Assembly (NCBI GenBank): GCA_036387915.1
Contig: DASVSV010000331.1
Location: 1 to 14,418 of the forward strand
DNA length: 14,418 nucleotides
Origin: QHVT01 sp036387915
GTDB lineage: Bacteria > Acidobacteriota > Thermoanaerobaculia > Gp7-AA8
Direction: 5' to 3'
The notes below the pieces were generated by a model, which worked only from the letters and a program-made list of their open reading frames with translations, was not told the origin of the DNA and made no database searches. The translations under genes and the position numbers were made by a program. Shown here one piece after another: positions 6,294 through 14,208 of the stretch. Every line of letters begins with the position of its first letter. Positions within the stretch are counted from its first letter, which is position 1.

Positions 6294-6671
6294 ATGCTGG
6301 TGAACCTCGATCCCCAGGACGCGCGGCCGCTCTATCTCCAGATCATGGACGAAGTGCGGCGGGCCATCGTGGTCGGCTCGTTGCGGGCCGAGGATCCGCT
6401 GCCGTCGGTCCGCGAGCTGGCCGGTGAGCTGGTCGTGAATCCGCGCACCGTCTCCCAGGCCTACCAGGAGCTCGAGCGCGAGGGGGTCATCTACGTGCGC
6501 CGCGGACAGGGAACGTTCGTCTCCCCCGCCGTCAAGCGCAGCGCCGGAGAGCGGCGCAGCCTGGCGCTGGCGGTGGCCAAACGCGCGCTGCTCGAGGCGC
6601 GGCGGAACGGCATCGGGGCAGAGGAACTCGTGACCATGATCCAGAAACTGGCGGCAAAGGAGGACGAATGA
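6294..6671 (+). CDS. GntR-family transcriptional regulator, YtrA subfamily
   Basis: This is a 125-residue DNA-binding repressor. The N-terminal winged helix-turn-helix is clear: PLYLQIMDEVRRAIVVGSL, DPLPSVRELAGELVVNP (helix 2), RTVSQAYQELEREGVIYVRR (recognition helix and wing) and GQGTFV. Only about 50 residues follow, mostly a helical stretch (LALAVAKRALLEARRNG, EELVTMIQKLAAK). This is the short dimerisation tail that defines the YtrA subfamily, which typically controls ABC exporter operons and responds to cell-envelope stress or antibiotics. ATG 6294 is chosen because the protein then begins MLVNLDPQDARPLYLQI as in relatives; the upstream GTG at 6249 would read through the operator palindrome. 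Its stop overlaps the next ATG (ATGA). It probably represses its own five-gene operon. Confidence 0.88.
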   Translation: MLVNLDPQDARPLYLQIMDEVRRAIVVGSLRAEDPLPSVRELAGELVVNPRTVSQAYQELEREGVIYVRRGQGTFVSPAVKRSAGERRSLALAVAKRALLEARRNGIGAEELVTMIQKLAAKEDE

Positions 6672-7579
6672 GCGGCTTGCCGGAGTCATTCGCCGTCGCA
6701 ACGCACGGGCTGTCGATGCGATACGGAAAACAGACCGCGCTCGACGCCGTCGACCTCCGCGTTCCCGAGGGCGCGGTCTACGTCCTCATCGGCGCGAACG
6801 GGGCGGGAAAGAGCAGCGCCATGAAAGTGCTGCTCAACCTCGAGCGCGTCGATGCCGGGCGCGCGGAAGTCCTGGGGCTCGACACCATCGCCGACGGTCC
6901 GCGGGTGCGGGCGCAGGTCGGCTATATGCCGGAGTCGCACGAGCACACCTATTCGTGGCTGACCTGCGCGCGCCTGATGCAGTACGCCGCGGCGCATTAC
7001 CCCGCGTGGGATCACGCGTATGCCGCGCATCTGGTCGAGATCCTCGGCATCCGTCCGGAGCGGAAGGTCGGCACGCTGTCGAAAGGGGAGAGCCGGCGGT
7101 TGCAGTTCGTGCTCGCGCTGGCCCATCGGCCGCCGCTCCTGCTGCTCGACGAGCCGACCGACGGCCTCGACCCGGTCGTGCGCAACCGCACGCTCGCCCA
7201 ACTGGCCGAGCATCTGGCCGACACACCGACCACGGTCGTAATCTCGACGCACCACATTCACGAGGTGGAGAGCCTCGCCGATCACGTCGGGGTGCTCAGC
7301 GCGGGACGCCTCGTCGCACAGATGTCGCGCGACGAGCTGCGGCGGACGGTCCTTCGCTATCGCGTCGAAGTAACCGAGGAATGGCAGCCGCCGGCGGAGC
7401 TTCGCATTACCGGTCTCCGGCGCTCGCGCGGCGGGCGCGAAGCGCAGTGGACGCTGATCGGCGAAGAGCGCGACGTGACGGCGCGTCTCGCCGCCGCCGG
7501 CGCGACCGTGCGCGACGTCACACCGCTCGCGCTCGAAGACGCGGCACTGGCGTTTCTCGGCGAGGAGGTGGCGCCATGA
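6668..7579 (+). CDS. ABC transporter ATP-binding protein 1 (YtrB-like)
   Basis: This 303-residue nucleotide-binding subunit powers the membrane protein encoded next. Motifs: Walker A GANGAGKS at 42-49, Q-loop region GYMPES where Glu (E89) replaces the usual Gln, signature LSKGES at 137-142, Walker B LLLLDEP at 157-163, D-loop GLDP at 166-169, and switch His H195 in ISTHH. The signature with K in place of the second G is common in the YtrB/EcsA-like exporters that travel with YtrA regulators. The C-terminal 80 residues form an accessory domain (YRVEVTEEW, WTLIGEERDVTARLAAAG). The start overlaps the repressor stop (ATGA), with AAAGGAGG four bases upstream. Its own stop overlaps the permease start, so the three genes are translationally coupled. 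Confidence 0.88.
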   Translation: MSGLPESFAVATHGLSMRYGKQTALDAVDLRVPEGAVYVLIGANGAGKSSAMKVLLNLERVDAGRAEVLGLDTIADGPRVRAQVGYMPESHEHTYSWLTCARLMQYAAAHYPAWDHAYAAHLVEILGIRPERKVGTLSKGESRRLQFVLALAHRPPLLLLDEPTDGLDPVVRNRTLAQLAEHLADTPTTVVISTHHIHEVESLADHVGVLSAGRLVAQMSRDELRRTVLRYRVEVTEEWQPPAELRITGLRRSRGGREAQWTLIGEERDVTARLAAAGATVRDVTPLALEDAALAFLGEEVAP

Positions 7580-8316
7580 CGGACGTGACTCTTCACCCGG
7601 CGCCGCGTTGGCGCGACGTCGTGCTGCAGCAGGTCGCGATCGTCGGCCTGAGTCTCCGCCGCGAGGCCCTCGTCGTCGCCGCGGTCCTCGCCGCCGGCAC
7701 GGCCCTGATCGGGGGCGACATCATCAGCGGAGGTCCGGGCTTCGATTCCGACGAAACGTTCCCCACGGCACTGATCGCCTTCCTCTATCCCTTCCTGGTC
7801 TGGAGGAGCGAGAAGCGCTTCGGCCCGGCCTTTCTCTGGACTCTTCCCGTCGATCGCCGCCGGCTGGCGCTCGCGAAAGTGTTCGCGGGATGGGTGTGGT
7901 TCATGGTTGCGCTGACGTTCTTCGTCGCCTGGCTGCTGGCGCTGGGACTCCTTGCCGGCGCACCGGCCGCACGGACCATCATGCGCGTACCGTTCACCGC
8001 GACCGTGGGGGCGTACCTCTTCGGCAGCGCGCTCGTGCTGGGTCTGCGGCATCCGTTGCGCTGGCTGCTCGGAGCCGCCGGCGTGCTCGTCCTGATGGGC
8101 AGTCTCGGTGACGTGATCAGCCAGCCCGACGACAGCGAGTGGCAGTACGTCCCCGGAGCACGTGCCTTCTTCTCCACGACCGACCGTCTCGTCGCGGTCT
8201 GGGTGACCCTCCCTGATTCCGCACAGTGGGCCATTACGGCCCTTCTGTGGTTCGGAGGCGGTCTGATCGCGCTCTGGATCGCTGCCTCGCGACATCGCGA
8301 GCGACAGCGACGCTGA
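7576..8316 (+). CDS. ABC-2-type permease, six membrane helices
   Basis: This is a 246-residue integral membrane protein, the likely partner of ATPase 1. Hydrophobic helices appear at about 28-48 (ALVVAAVLAAGTALIGG), 63-76 (ALIAFLYPFLVW), 103-128 (AGWVWFMVALTFFVAWLLALGLLAG), 135-152, 158-178 (WLLGAAGVLVLMGSLG) and 218-238 (AITALLWFGGGLIALWIAA), which gives six. The segment between helices 2 and 3 (RSEKRFGPAFLWTLPVDRRRLALAKVFAGW) is the cytoplasmic coupling element seen in ABC-2 exporters (a xLPVxRxxLxxxK pattern). The substrate cannot be told. It starts with ATGA overlap to ATPase 1 and ends 38 bases before ATPase 2. A short Arg-rich tail closes the protein. Confidence 0.82.
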   Translation: MTDVTLHPAPRWRDVVLQQVAIVGLSLRREALVVAAVLAAGTALIGGDIISGGPGFDSDETFPTALIAFLYPFLVWRSEKRFGPAFLWTLPVDRRRLALAKVFAGWVWFMVALTFFVAWLLALGLLAGAPAARTIMRVPFTATVGAYLFGSALVLGLRHPLRWLLGAAGVLVLMGSLGDVISQPDDSEWQYVPGARAFFSTTDRLVAVWVTLPDSAQWAITALLWFGGGLIALWIAASRHRERQRR

Positions 8317-8354
8317 CTCGTCAACCTTCATCAATCCATTACCAGGAGAACCCG

Positions 8355-9257
<903 letters not shown>

Positions 9258-9267
9258 GGTCATCACC

Positions 9268-12200
9268 ATGCTCATCCAGATCGCCCGCTTCGAATTCCGC
9301 TACCTGCTCCGGAACCCGCTGCTGTGGATCACGGCCGGGCTGACCTTCGCCAGGATCTTCTTCTCGATGAACCTCGAGGAATGGGAGATGGGCTCCGAAG
9401 GGGGCCTCGTCCGGAACGCCGCCTACGCCACGCTGCGCAACTCGGTGATGCTCTCGCTCATGTTCATGTTCGTGACGACGTCGTTCGTCGCGAACGCGGT
9501 CATCCGCGACGACGAGACCGGCTTCGGCCCGATCATCCGCTCGACGCCGATCACGAAGTTCCAGTACGTGCTCGGCCGCTTCCTCGGCGCCTTCGCCGTG
9601 GCCGCGGTCTGCATGCTGGCCCTTCCGCTGGCGAGCTTGCTCGGATCGCTGATGCCGTGGGCGAATCCCGCGAACCTCGGGCCGAACCGGATCACCGACC
9701 ACCTCTACGCGTACTTTCTGATCGCGCTGCCGAACCTCCTCACGCACTCGGCCATCTTCTTCGCCCTGGCCACGATCACCCGCTCGATGATGGCCACGTA
9801 CCTCGGCGTGATCAGCATGGTGGCCGCCTTCTTCAGCCTGGAGGGTGCTCTCAGCCGGCCGCAGCTCGAGAGCGTGGTGGCCATCGCCGAACCGTTCGCC
9901 GCGCGCGCGGTCAAGGATGCCGTGCGGTACTGGACCATCGCCGAACGGAACACGATGCTGCCCGACTTCACCGGCGCGCTGCTCTACAACCGGCTGCTGT
10001 GGCTCGGGGTGTCCATGCTCTGCCTCGCCGCCGCCTACGCCGTCTACCGTTTCGCCGACCAGGGGATGTCGAAACGGGAGCGCAAGAAGCAGAAGCTCGC
10101 ACAGCGACAGCCGGCCGAAGCCCCCGTGCCTGCCGCATCGCTGGCCCGATCGCTGCCCGCTCCGCGCCATGGCAACGCCGCGTTGCGCGCGCTCATGTGG
10201 CTGCGCATGAAGTTCGAGTTCCGGCAGGTCGTCCTCAGCCCGGCCTTCCCCGTCCTGATGGCGTTTGGGATGTACACCACCGTCCTGGTCCTGCTCACCC
10301 AGCGCTATCCGGACTACATGCCGGAGTATCCGACCACGCTGTCGCTCATTCCGGAGATCGAGGACGCGTTCCGGGTGGTGCTGATGATCGTCGCCGTCTA
10401 TTACGCGGGCGACGTCGTATGGCGCGAGCGCGACCGGAGGGTGCACGAGCTCATTGACGCCGCGCCGCTCCCCAACTGGGCGTATGTCGTGCCGAAGACG
10501 CTGGCGCTGGCGCTCGTGCTCGTGTCGATGCTGGTCTGCAACGTCGCCGCGTCGATCGCACTGCAGCTCTCGCTCGGCTTCACGAACGTCGAGCTCGGGA
10601 AATACCTGCTCTGGTACGTGCTGCCGCAGAGTGTCGACATGCTGCTCGTCGCGGCGGTGGCCATCCTGGTCCAGTCGCTCAGTCCCCACAAGGCCATCGG
10701 CTGGGGAGTGATGGTGCTCCTCCTGATCTGGCGGGAGGTGAACAGCATGGCCCGCTGGGTCAATCACCATCTCCTCAATTACGGCGAGACCTCGGGCATG
10801 CCACTCAGCGACCTCAATGGAGCGGCCTCGTTCTGGCAGGGCGCCTGGACGTTCCGCCTGTACTGGGGCGCCTTCGCCGTCCTGCTGCTCCTGGCCGCGC
10901 ATCTTCTCTGGAGACGCGGCACGGAAATCCGGTTGAAGCCGAGGCTCGCGCTGGCGCGGCGCCGTCTGGCGGGGACGCCGGGAGTGGTGGCCGCCGCGAC
11001 GCTCCTGACGTTCGCGGCGACGGGAGCCTATGCGTACTACAACACCAACGTCCTCAATGAATATCGGACGAAGGACGAGAACGAAGCGTTGTCGGTCGAA
11101 TTTGAAAAGCGCTTCGCAAAATACGCCGGCCTGCCGCAGCCGTCGCTCGAGGAACTGACGCTCGACATCGCCATCGCCCCGGAAGAGCGGCGGGCCATGA
11201 CCAGGGGGCGCTACCTGCTCCGCAACACGACCGCGCAGCCGATTGCGGACCTGCACGTCCGTCTCGTGGAGGACGGTGTCGAGCTCACCAGCGTCACCAT
11301 TGAAGGCGCGCGGCAAATCCTCGACGACAGGAAACACAAGTATTGGATCTACCGCCTCGAGCGCCCGATGCAGCCGGGTGACGCGCTGCTCCTCGCATTC
11401 GAGACTCAGCGCTGGCACCGCGGCTTCCGCAACGGCTCCCCGCAAACGACGATCGTCGAGAACGGCACCTTCCTTACCGAACAGGACCTCATGCCCATTC
11501 TCGGCATGTCCAACGACGCGCTCATTCAGGATCCCGAGGTGCGCAGAAAGCACGGCCTCCCCGCGCTGGCCGGGCCGCCGAAACTGGAAGACCTGTCCGC
11601 GACGACGAAGATCTCGTTCGGCAACGGATGGGTCAGAAAGTCGGACATCACTCTGTCGACCGCCGCCGATCAAACGCCGATCGCACCCGGTAAGAAGGTG
11701 TCGGACGTGACGCGCGACGGCCGGCGCACCGCGCGCTTCGTCTCGACCGCGCCCATCCGCCCGCGCTTCTCCGTGCAGTCCGCGCGCTATGCGGAAAAAC
11801 ACCGCCGGCACGCCGGCGTCGACTTCGCCGTCTATTACCACCCGGAACACGCGTGGAACGTCGACCGGATGCTCGACGCCATGGCGGCCTCACTCGATTA
11901 CTACCAGGCGAATTTCGGTCCCTATCAGTTCGATCATTTCCGGGTCGTCGAGTTCCCCGGCTACAAGAACAACGCGCAGGCATTCGCCGGGACGATTCCC
12001 TTCTCGGAGTCGGTCGGGTTCACCGGCGATTACACCGGCAAGGACACATTCGACTTCGTCACCGGCATGACCGCGCACGAGTTCGCGCATCAGTGGTGGC
12101 CGTATCAGATGATGGGTGCGGAGACGGAGGGCTACACGTTCTTCGTCGAGACGCTCGCTCAATATTCGGCGCAGATGGTGATCAAGCAGCTCCGCGGCGA

Positions 12201-12861
12201 GGATCAGATGCGCCGTTATCTGCAGCACGAGCTCGATCGCTATCTCGGTGGCCGCGCCTGGGAACAGGACGAGCCGCCGCTCGCACGCGTGCTCGGCCAG
12301 AAACACATCGCCTACCGCAAGGGTGCGATGGTCATGTACCTCCTGACGAAACGCCTCGGCGAGGACGGCGTCAACCGCGCCCTGCGCAACATGCTGGCCC
12401 GCTACAAGTTCAAAAGCGCGCCGTACCCGCGCACGCTCGACTTCATCGCCGCCCTGCGTGCCGAGGCGAAGACGGACGAGGACCAGGCACTCATTACCGA
12501 TCTCTTCGAGCGCATCACGTTCTACGACCTCAAAGTCACGCAGCCGAACGCGGTGCGCCGCCCCGACGGCAAATGGGACGTGACCGTGCCGGTCGAAGCG
12601 AAGAAGTTCTACGTGACCGGCGAAGCTGTCGAAACGGAGACGCCCCTCGACGAACGCATCGAGATCGGCCTCTTCACGTCCGAACCCGGCCGCCTCGTCT
12701 TCGACCAATCACACGTGATTCTGATGGAGCGCCACCCCATCCGCTCCGGCAAACAGGTACTGACGTTCGTCAGCGATACCAGGCCGCTCTACGCGGGCGT
12801 AGACCCGTACAACTTCTATATCGACCGGGATTCGGCGGACAACGTGTCGGGGGTGCAGTAA
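9268..12861 (+). CDS. ABC-2-type permease fused to a periplasmic M1 family metallopeptidase
   Basis: A 1197-residue fusion. Residues 1-270 form a first ABC-2-like membrane unit (about six helices), 271-310 a charged cytoplasmic linker (KRERKKQKLAQRQ, then Pro/Ala-rich), 311-570 a second unit (about six helices) and 570-592 a thirteenth helix. An odd helix count with the N-terminus inside puts the rest in the periplasm. Residues 600-860 are the beta-rich M1 N-domain, and 860-1070 the catalytic domain: HEFAH at 937-941, then 19 residues to E961 in FVETLAQYS, and the likely catalytic Tyr Y1016 in HIAYRKGAM. The GAMEN exopeptidase motif is replaced by AQAFAGTIPFSE (903-914). The residues after about 1110 form a beta segment that may close the fold. 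Databases know this architecture as permease/M1 aminopeptidase, with unknown substrate. GAGGT lies seven bases before ATG 9268; it is the last gene of the operon. Confidence 0.88.
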   Translation: MLIQIARFEFRYLLRNPLLWITAGLTFARIFFSMNLEEWEMGSEGGLVRNAAYATLRNSVMLSLMFMFVTTSFVANAVIRDDETGFGPIIRSTPITKFQYVLGRFLGAFAVAAVCMLALPLASLLGSLMPWANPANLGPNRITDHLYAYFLIALPNLLTHSAIFFALATITRSMMATYLGVISMVAAFFSLEGALSRPQLESVVAIAEPFAARAVKDAVRYWTIAERNTMLPDFTGALLYNRLLWLGVSMLCLAAAYAVYRFADQGMSKRERKKQKLAQRQPAEAPVPAASLARSLPAPRHGNAALRALMWLRMKFEFRQVVLSPAFPVLMAFGMYTTVLVLLTQRYPDYMPEYPTTLSLIPEIEDAFRVVLMIVAVYYAGDVVWRERDRRVHELIDAAPLPNWAYVVPKTLALALVLVSMLVCNVAASIALQLSLGFTNVELGKYLLWYVLPQSVDMLLVAAVAILVQSLSPHKAIGWGVMVLLLIWREVNSMARWVNHHLLNYGETSGMPLSDLNGAASFWQGAWTFRLYWGAFAVLLLLAAHLLWRRGTEIRLKPRLALARRRLAGTPGVVAAATLLTFAATGAYAYYNTNVLNEYRTKDENEALSVEFEKRFAKYAGLPQPSLEELTLDIAIAPEERRAMTRGRYLLRNTTAQPIADLHVRLVEDGVELTSVTIEGARQILDDRKHKYWIYRLERPMQPGDALLLAFETQRWHRGFRNGSPQTTIVENGTFLTEQDLMPILGMSNDALIQDPEVRRKHGLPALAGPPKLEDLSATTKISFGNGWVRKSDITLSTAADQTPIAPGKKVSDVTRDGRRTARFVSTAPIRPRFSVQSARYAEKHRRHAGVDFAVYYHPEHAWNVDRMLDAMAASLDYYQANFGPYQFDHFRVVEFPGYKNNAQAFAGTIPFSESVGFTGDYTGKDTFDFVTGMTAHEFAHQWWPYQMMGAETEGYTFFVETLAQYSAQMVIKQLRGEDQMRRYLQHELDRYLGGRAWEQDEPPLARVLGQKHIAYRKGAMVMYLLTKRLGEDGVNRALRNMLARYKFKSAPYPRTLDFIAALRAEAKTDEDQALITDLFERITFYDLKVTQPNAVRRPDGKWDVTVPVEAKKFYVTGEAVETETPLDERIEIGLFTSEPGRLVFDQSHVILMERHPIRSGKQVLTFVSDTRPLYAGVDPYNFYIDRDSADNVSGVQ

Positions 12862-12865
12862 ACGA

Positions 12866-13270
12866 TCAATCCTGAAAATCGACAGTGAACCCGAGCGCCG
12901 GCGAGACGTTCATCTCCCGGCGCTTTGCGGAAAACTGCTCGACATCCAAAGGCCCGACCACGGCCACAGACGGCTCGGCGTAAAAGCGGTCCTTGCTGCG
13001 GTCGACGATGTAGTACTCGGTCACCGCCGCGTTGCCGTTCGGGTGCCGCTTCACAATGACATGCTTCTCGTCCACGCCTGCAGCGACGACCGTGTCCTGC
13101 ACTCGCCCGATCGTCGATTCACCCTGTCTGTACGCGAGGTACGTCGATCCCCCGGCAAACGCATTCCTCAGGACGTAAGGGCCGCTGAGGTGCAGCTCCG
13201 GATCCTCTGTCCAGAGACAGCCGACCAGCGCAAAGGACAACATCACCAGAACCACCGCCGTCCGCACCAC
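12866..13270 (-). CDS. Small putative lipoprotein (possibly DUF3997-like)
   Basis: This is a 134-residue exported protein. A lipoprotein signal is clear: VVRTAVVLVMLSF followed by lipobox ALVGC, with lipidation at C18. The mature part is a small alpha/beta domain (SGPYVLRNAF, STYLAYRQG, VVAAGVDEKHVIVKRHP, AVTEYYIVDR) ending VGFTVDFQD-like. The VDEKHVIVKRHP...YYIVD portion recalls DUF3997 proteins, but this is only a resemblance. Start: GTG 13270 has AGAGG five bases upstream and gives a normal 17-residue signal; an ATG at 13318 adds 16 residues of non-signal sequence and is less likely. It is convergent with the fusion gene, with only four bases between the stops and no visible terminator. 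The promoter would lie in or next to the repeat array at 13320 onward. Confidence 0.72.
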   Translation of the reverse strand: MVRTAVVLVMLSFALVGCLWTEDPELHLSGPYVLRNAFAGGSTYLAYRQGESTIGRVQDTVVAAGVDEKHVIVKRHPNGNAAVTEYYIVDRSKDRFYAEPSVAVVGPLDVEQFSAKRREMNVSPALGFTVDFQD

Positions 13271-13497
13271 AAGGACCTCTTTGAGGCCGGCGCTCACCGG
13301 CCCAATCTGCAGGTGCAAGAGTAACGCGAGAGAAGAGACGCGCGAGAGAACCAGAGCGTCACACCTTCAGAGACGGCACCTTCCACACCTTCAGAGACGG
13401 GGTCACACCTTCGATTTTCTCCCACGCAGAGACGGGGTCACACCTTTGAGACGTCAGAGAAGGGGTCGCGAGCACCTTCGCAGAGACGGGCAGAGAC

Positions 13498-13556
13498 GGG
13501 GTCACACCTTCGATTTCCTCGCGCAACCATGGCAGGAAAGGACGTACGGAGCGGGG
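13498..13556 (+). repeat. REP-like unit with decayed right arm
   Basis: It begins ggggtcacaccttcgatttc and has the central caaccatggcaggaa shared with the other full units. It is 59 bases long if ended at gcgggg, but its right arm no longer pairs with the left. It is read as a decayed full-length unit. Confidence 0.5.
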
Positions 13557-13657
13557 CTCGCAGAGAGACGGGAACCACAGAGACGGGGTCACACCTTCGG
13601 GTCAGGCAGGGCAGAGACGGGGTCACACCTTCGATTTCCTCGAGAGACGTCAGAGAC

Positions 13658-13715
13658 GAGGTCGGACCTTCGATTTTCTCCCGCAACAGGGGCAGGAAGA
13701 TCAAAGTCACACCCC
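13658..13715 (+). repeat. Full-length REP-like hairpin unit
   Basis: This 58-base imperfect inverted repeat starts gaggtcggaccttcg and ends gatcaaagtcacacccc around a caacaggggcagg centre. The arms pair over about 22 positions with a few mismatches. Confidence 0.6.
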
Positions 13716-13815
13716 ACAGAGACGGGGTCACACCTTCGATTCCTCGGGGAACCACAGAGACGGGGGCACACCTTCGCTTCTCGAGAGAGACCAGAGTCCC
13801 ACACCGGGCAGAGAC

Positions 13816-13874
13816 GGGGTCACACCTTCGATTTCCTCGCCCAACCATGGCAGGAAGATCAAAGGTCTGACCCC
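13816..13874 (+). repeat. Best-preserved full-length REP-like hairpin unit
   Basis: This 59-base imperfect inverted repeat has a left arm ggggtcacaccttcgattt and a right arm gatcaaaggtctgacccc. The centre is caaccatggcagg. The outermost 14 positions pair with one mismatch. The right tip (ggtctgacccc) is the reverse complement of a ggggtcagacc motif that I know from other bacterial repeats near Y1 transposases. Confidence 0.65.
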
Positions 13875-14082
13875 ACGTCGCACGGCGAGCCAGCGTCGAG
13901 CCAGTGCGGTCGAGCCAGCGATGACCTCGGAGCAGTGGGGTCACACCTTCGTTCTTCTGGGAACGCATCCAGTGGGGTCACACCTTCGTTCTTCTTGCGT
14001 CATCGAGTGGGGTCACGCTTTCGTGTCTTCTTTGCTTTCCTGCGATGACCTGACCGGCCAGGTCACACCTCCGTTTTTCTCT

Positions 14083-14208
14083 TTCCCATGATCACGCTCT
14101 ACGCGCTGTAGCGGCATCTTCCATTCCGAGGAGTTTCAGGCGGCGAAGTTCTACGGCGATGACAAGATCTCCGTCGTAAGCAACAGCCGAGGGATCCTCG
14201 GCGTTGCT
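14083..14208 (+). other. Leader of the RAYT gene, with open frame but no start codon
   Basis: From 14092 (after a TGA at 14089) to the RAYT ATG the same frame stays open for 39 codons and reads like protein (for example SEEFQAAKFYGDDKISVV), yet it has no ATG, GTG or TTG. It may be a remnant of another gene or an old N-terminal part; I cannot assign it. Confidence 0.3.
14181..14206 (+). promoter_or_regulatory. Strong hairpin ending two bases before the RAYT start codon
   Basis: gccgagg (14186-14192) pairs with cctcggc (14196-14202) around a GAT loop, and caac (14181-14184) pairs with gttg (14203-14206) with one bulged A. The result is an 11-base stem in the place where a ribosome site would be. 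No Shine-Dalgarno sequence is visible, so the stem may limit translation or be the transposase's own recognition hairpin. Confidence 0.5.

Larger units (their letters stand above)
13354..14082 (+). repeat. Degenerate direct-repeat array, core ggggtcacaccttcg, next to a RAYT gene
   Basis: About 730 bases without a credible gene. Copies of ggggtcacaccttcg or close variants start at 13399, 13434, 13462 (with insertion), 13498, 13585, 13619, 13658, 13724, 13762, 13816, 13937, 13974, 14009 and about 14058, with worn partial copies at 13354-13390. All point the same way. Starts are usually 28-39 bases apart or roughly twice that. In the left two thirds the core is preceded by cagagac and followed by gatttcctc or gattttctc; in the right third it is preceded by cgagt/cagt and followed by ttcttct, so there are two subtypes. 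Three copies extend into hairpin units. The array ends shortly before the RAYT gene, the classic setting for REP sequences mobilised by that transposase. Confidence 0.8.

Noticed and set aside
13281..14048. Long open frames across the repeat array (255 codons on plus, 176 and others on minus)
   Set aside because: Their sequence is just the repeat translated over and over (for example GVTPSL or GSHLRF phrases in several frames at once), with no start signal and no domain. The openness comes from the repeat, which lacks stops.
13354..14082. A CRISPR array
   Set aside because: Copies vary in sequence and length, the spaces between cores are too short and irregular for spacers, and flanks of the core are themselves shared. 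No cas gene is in view.
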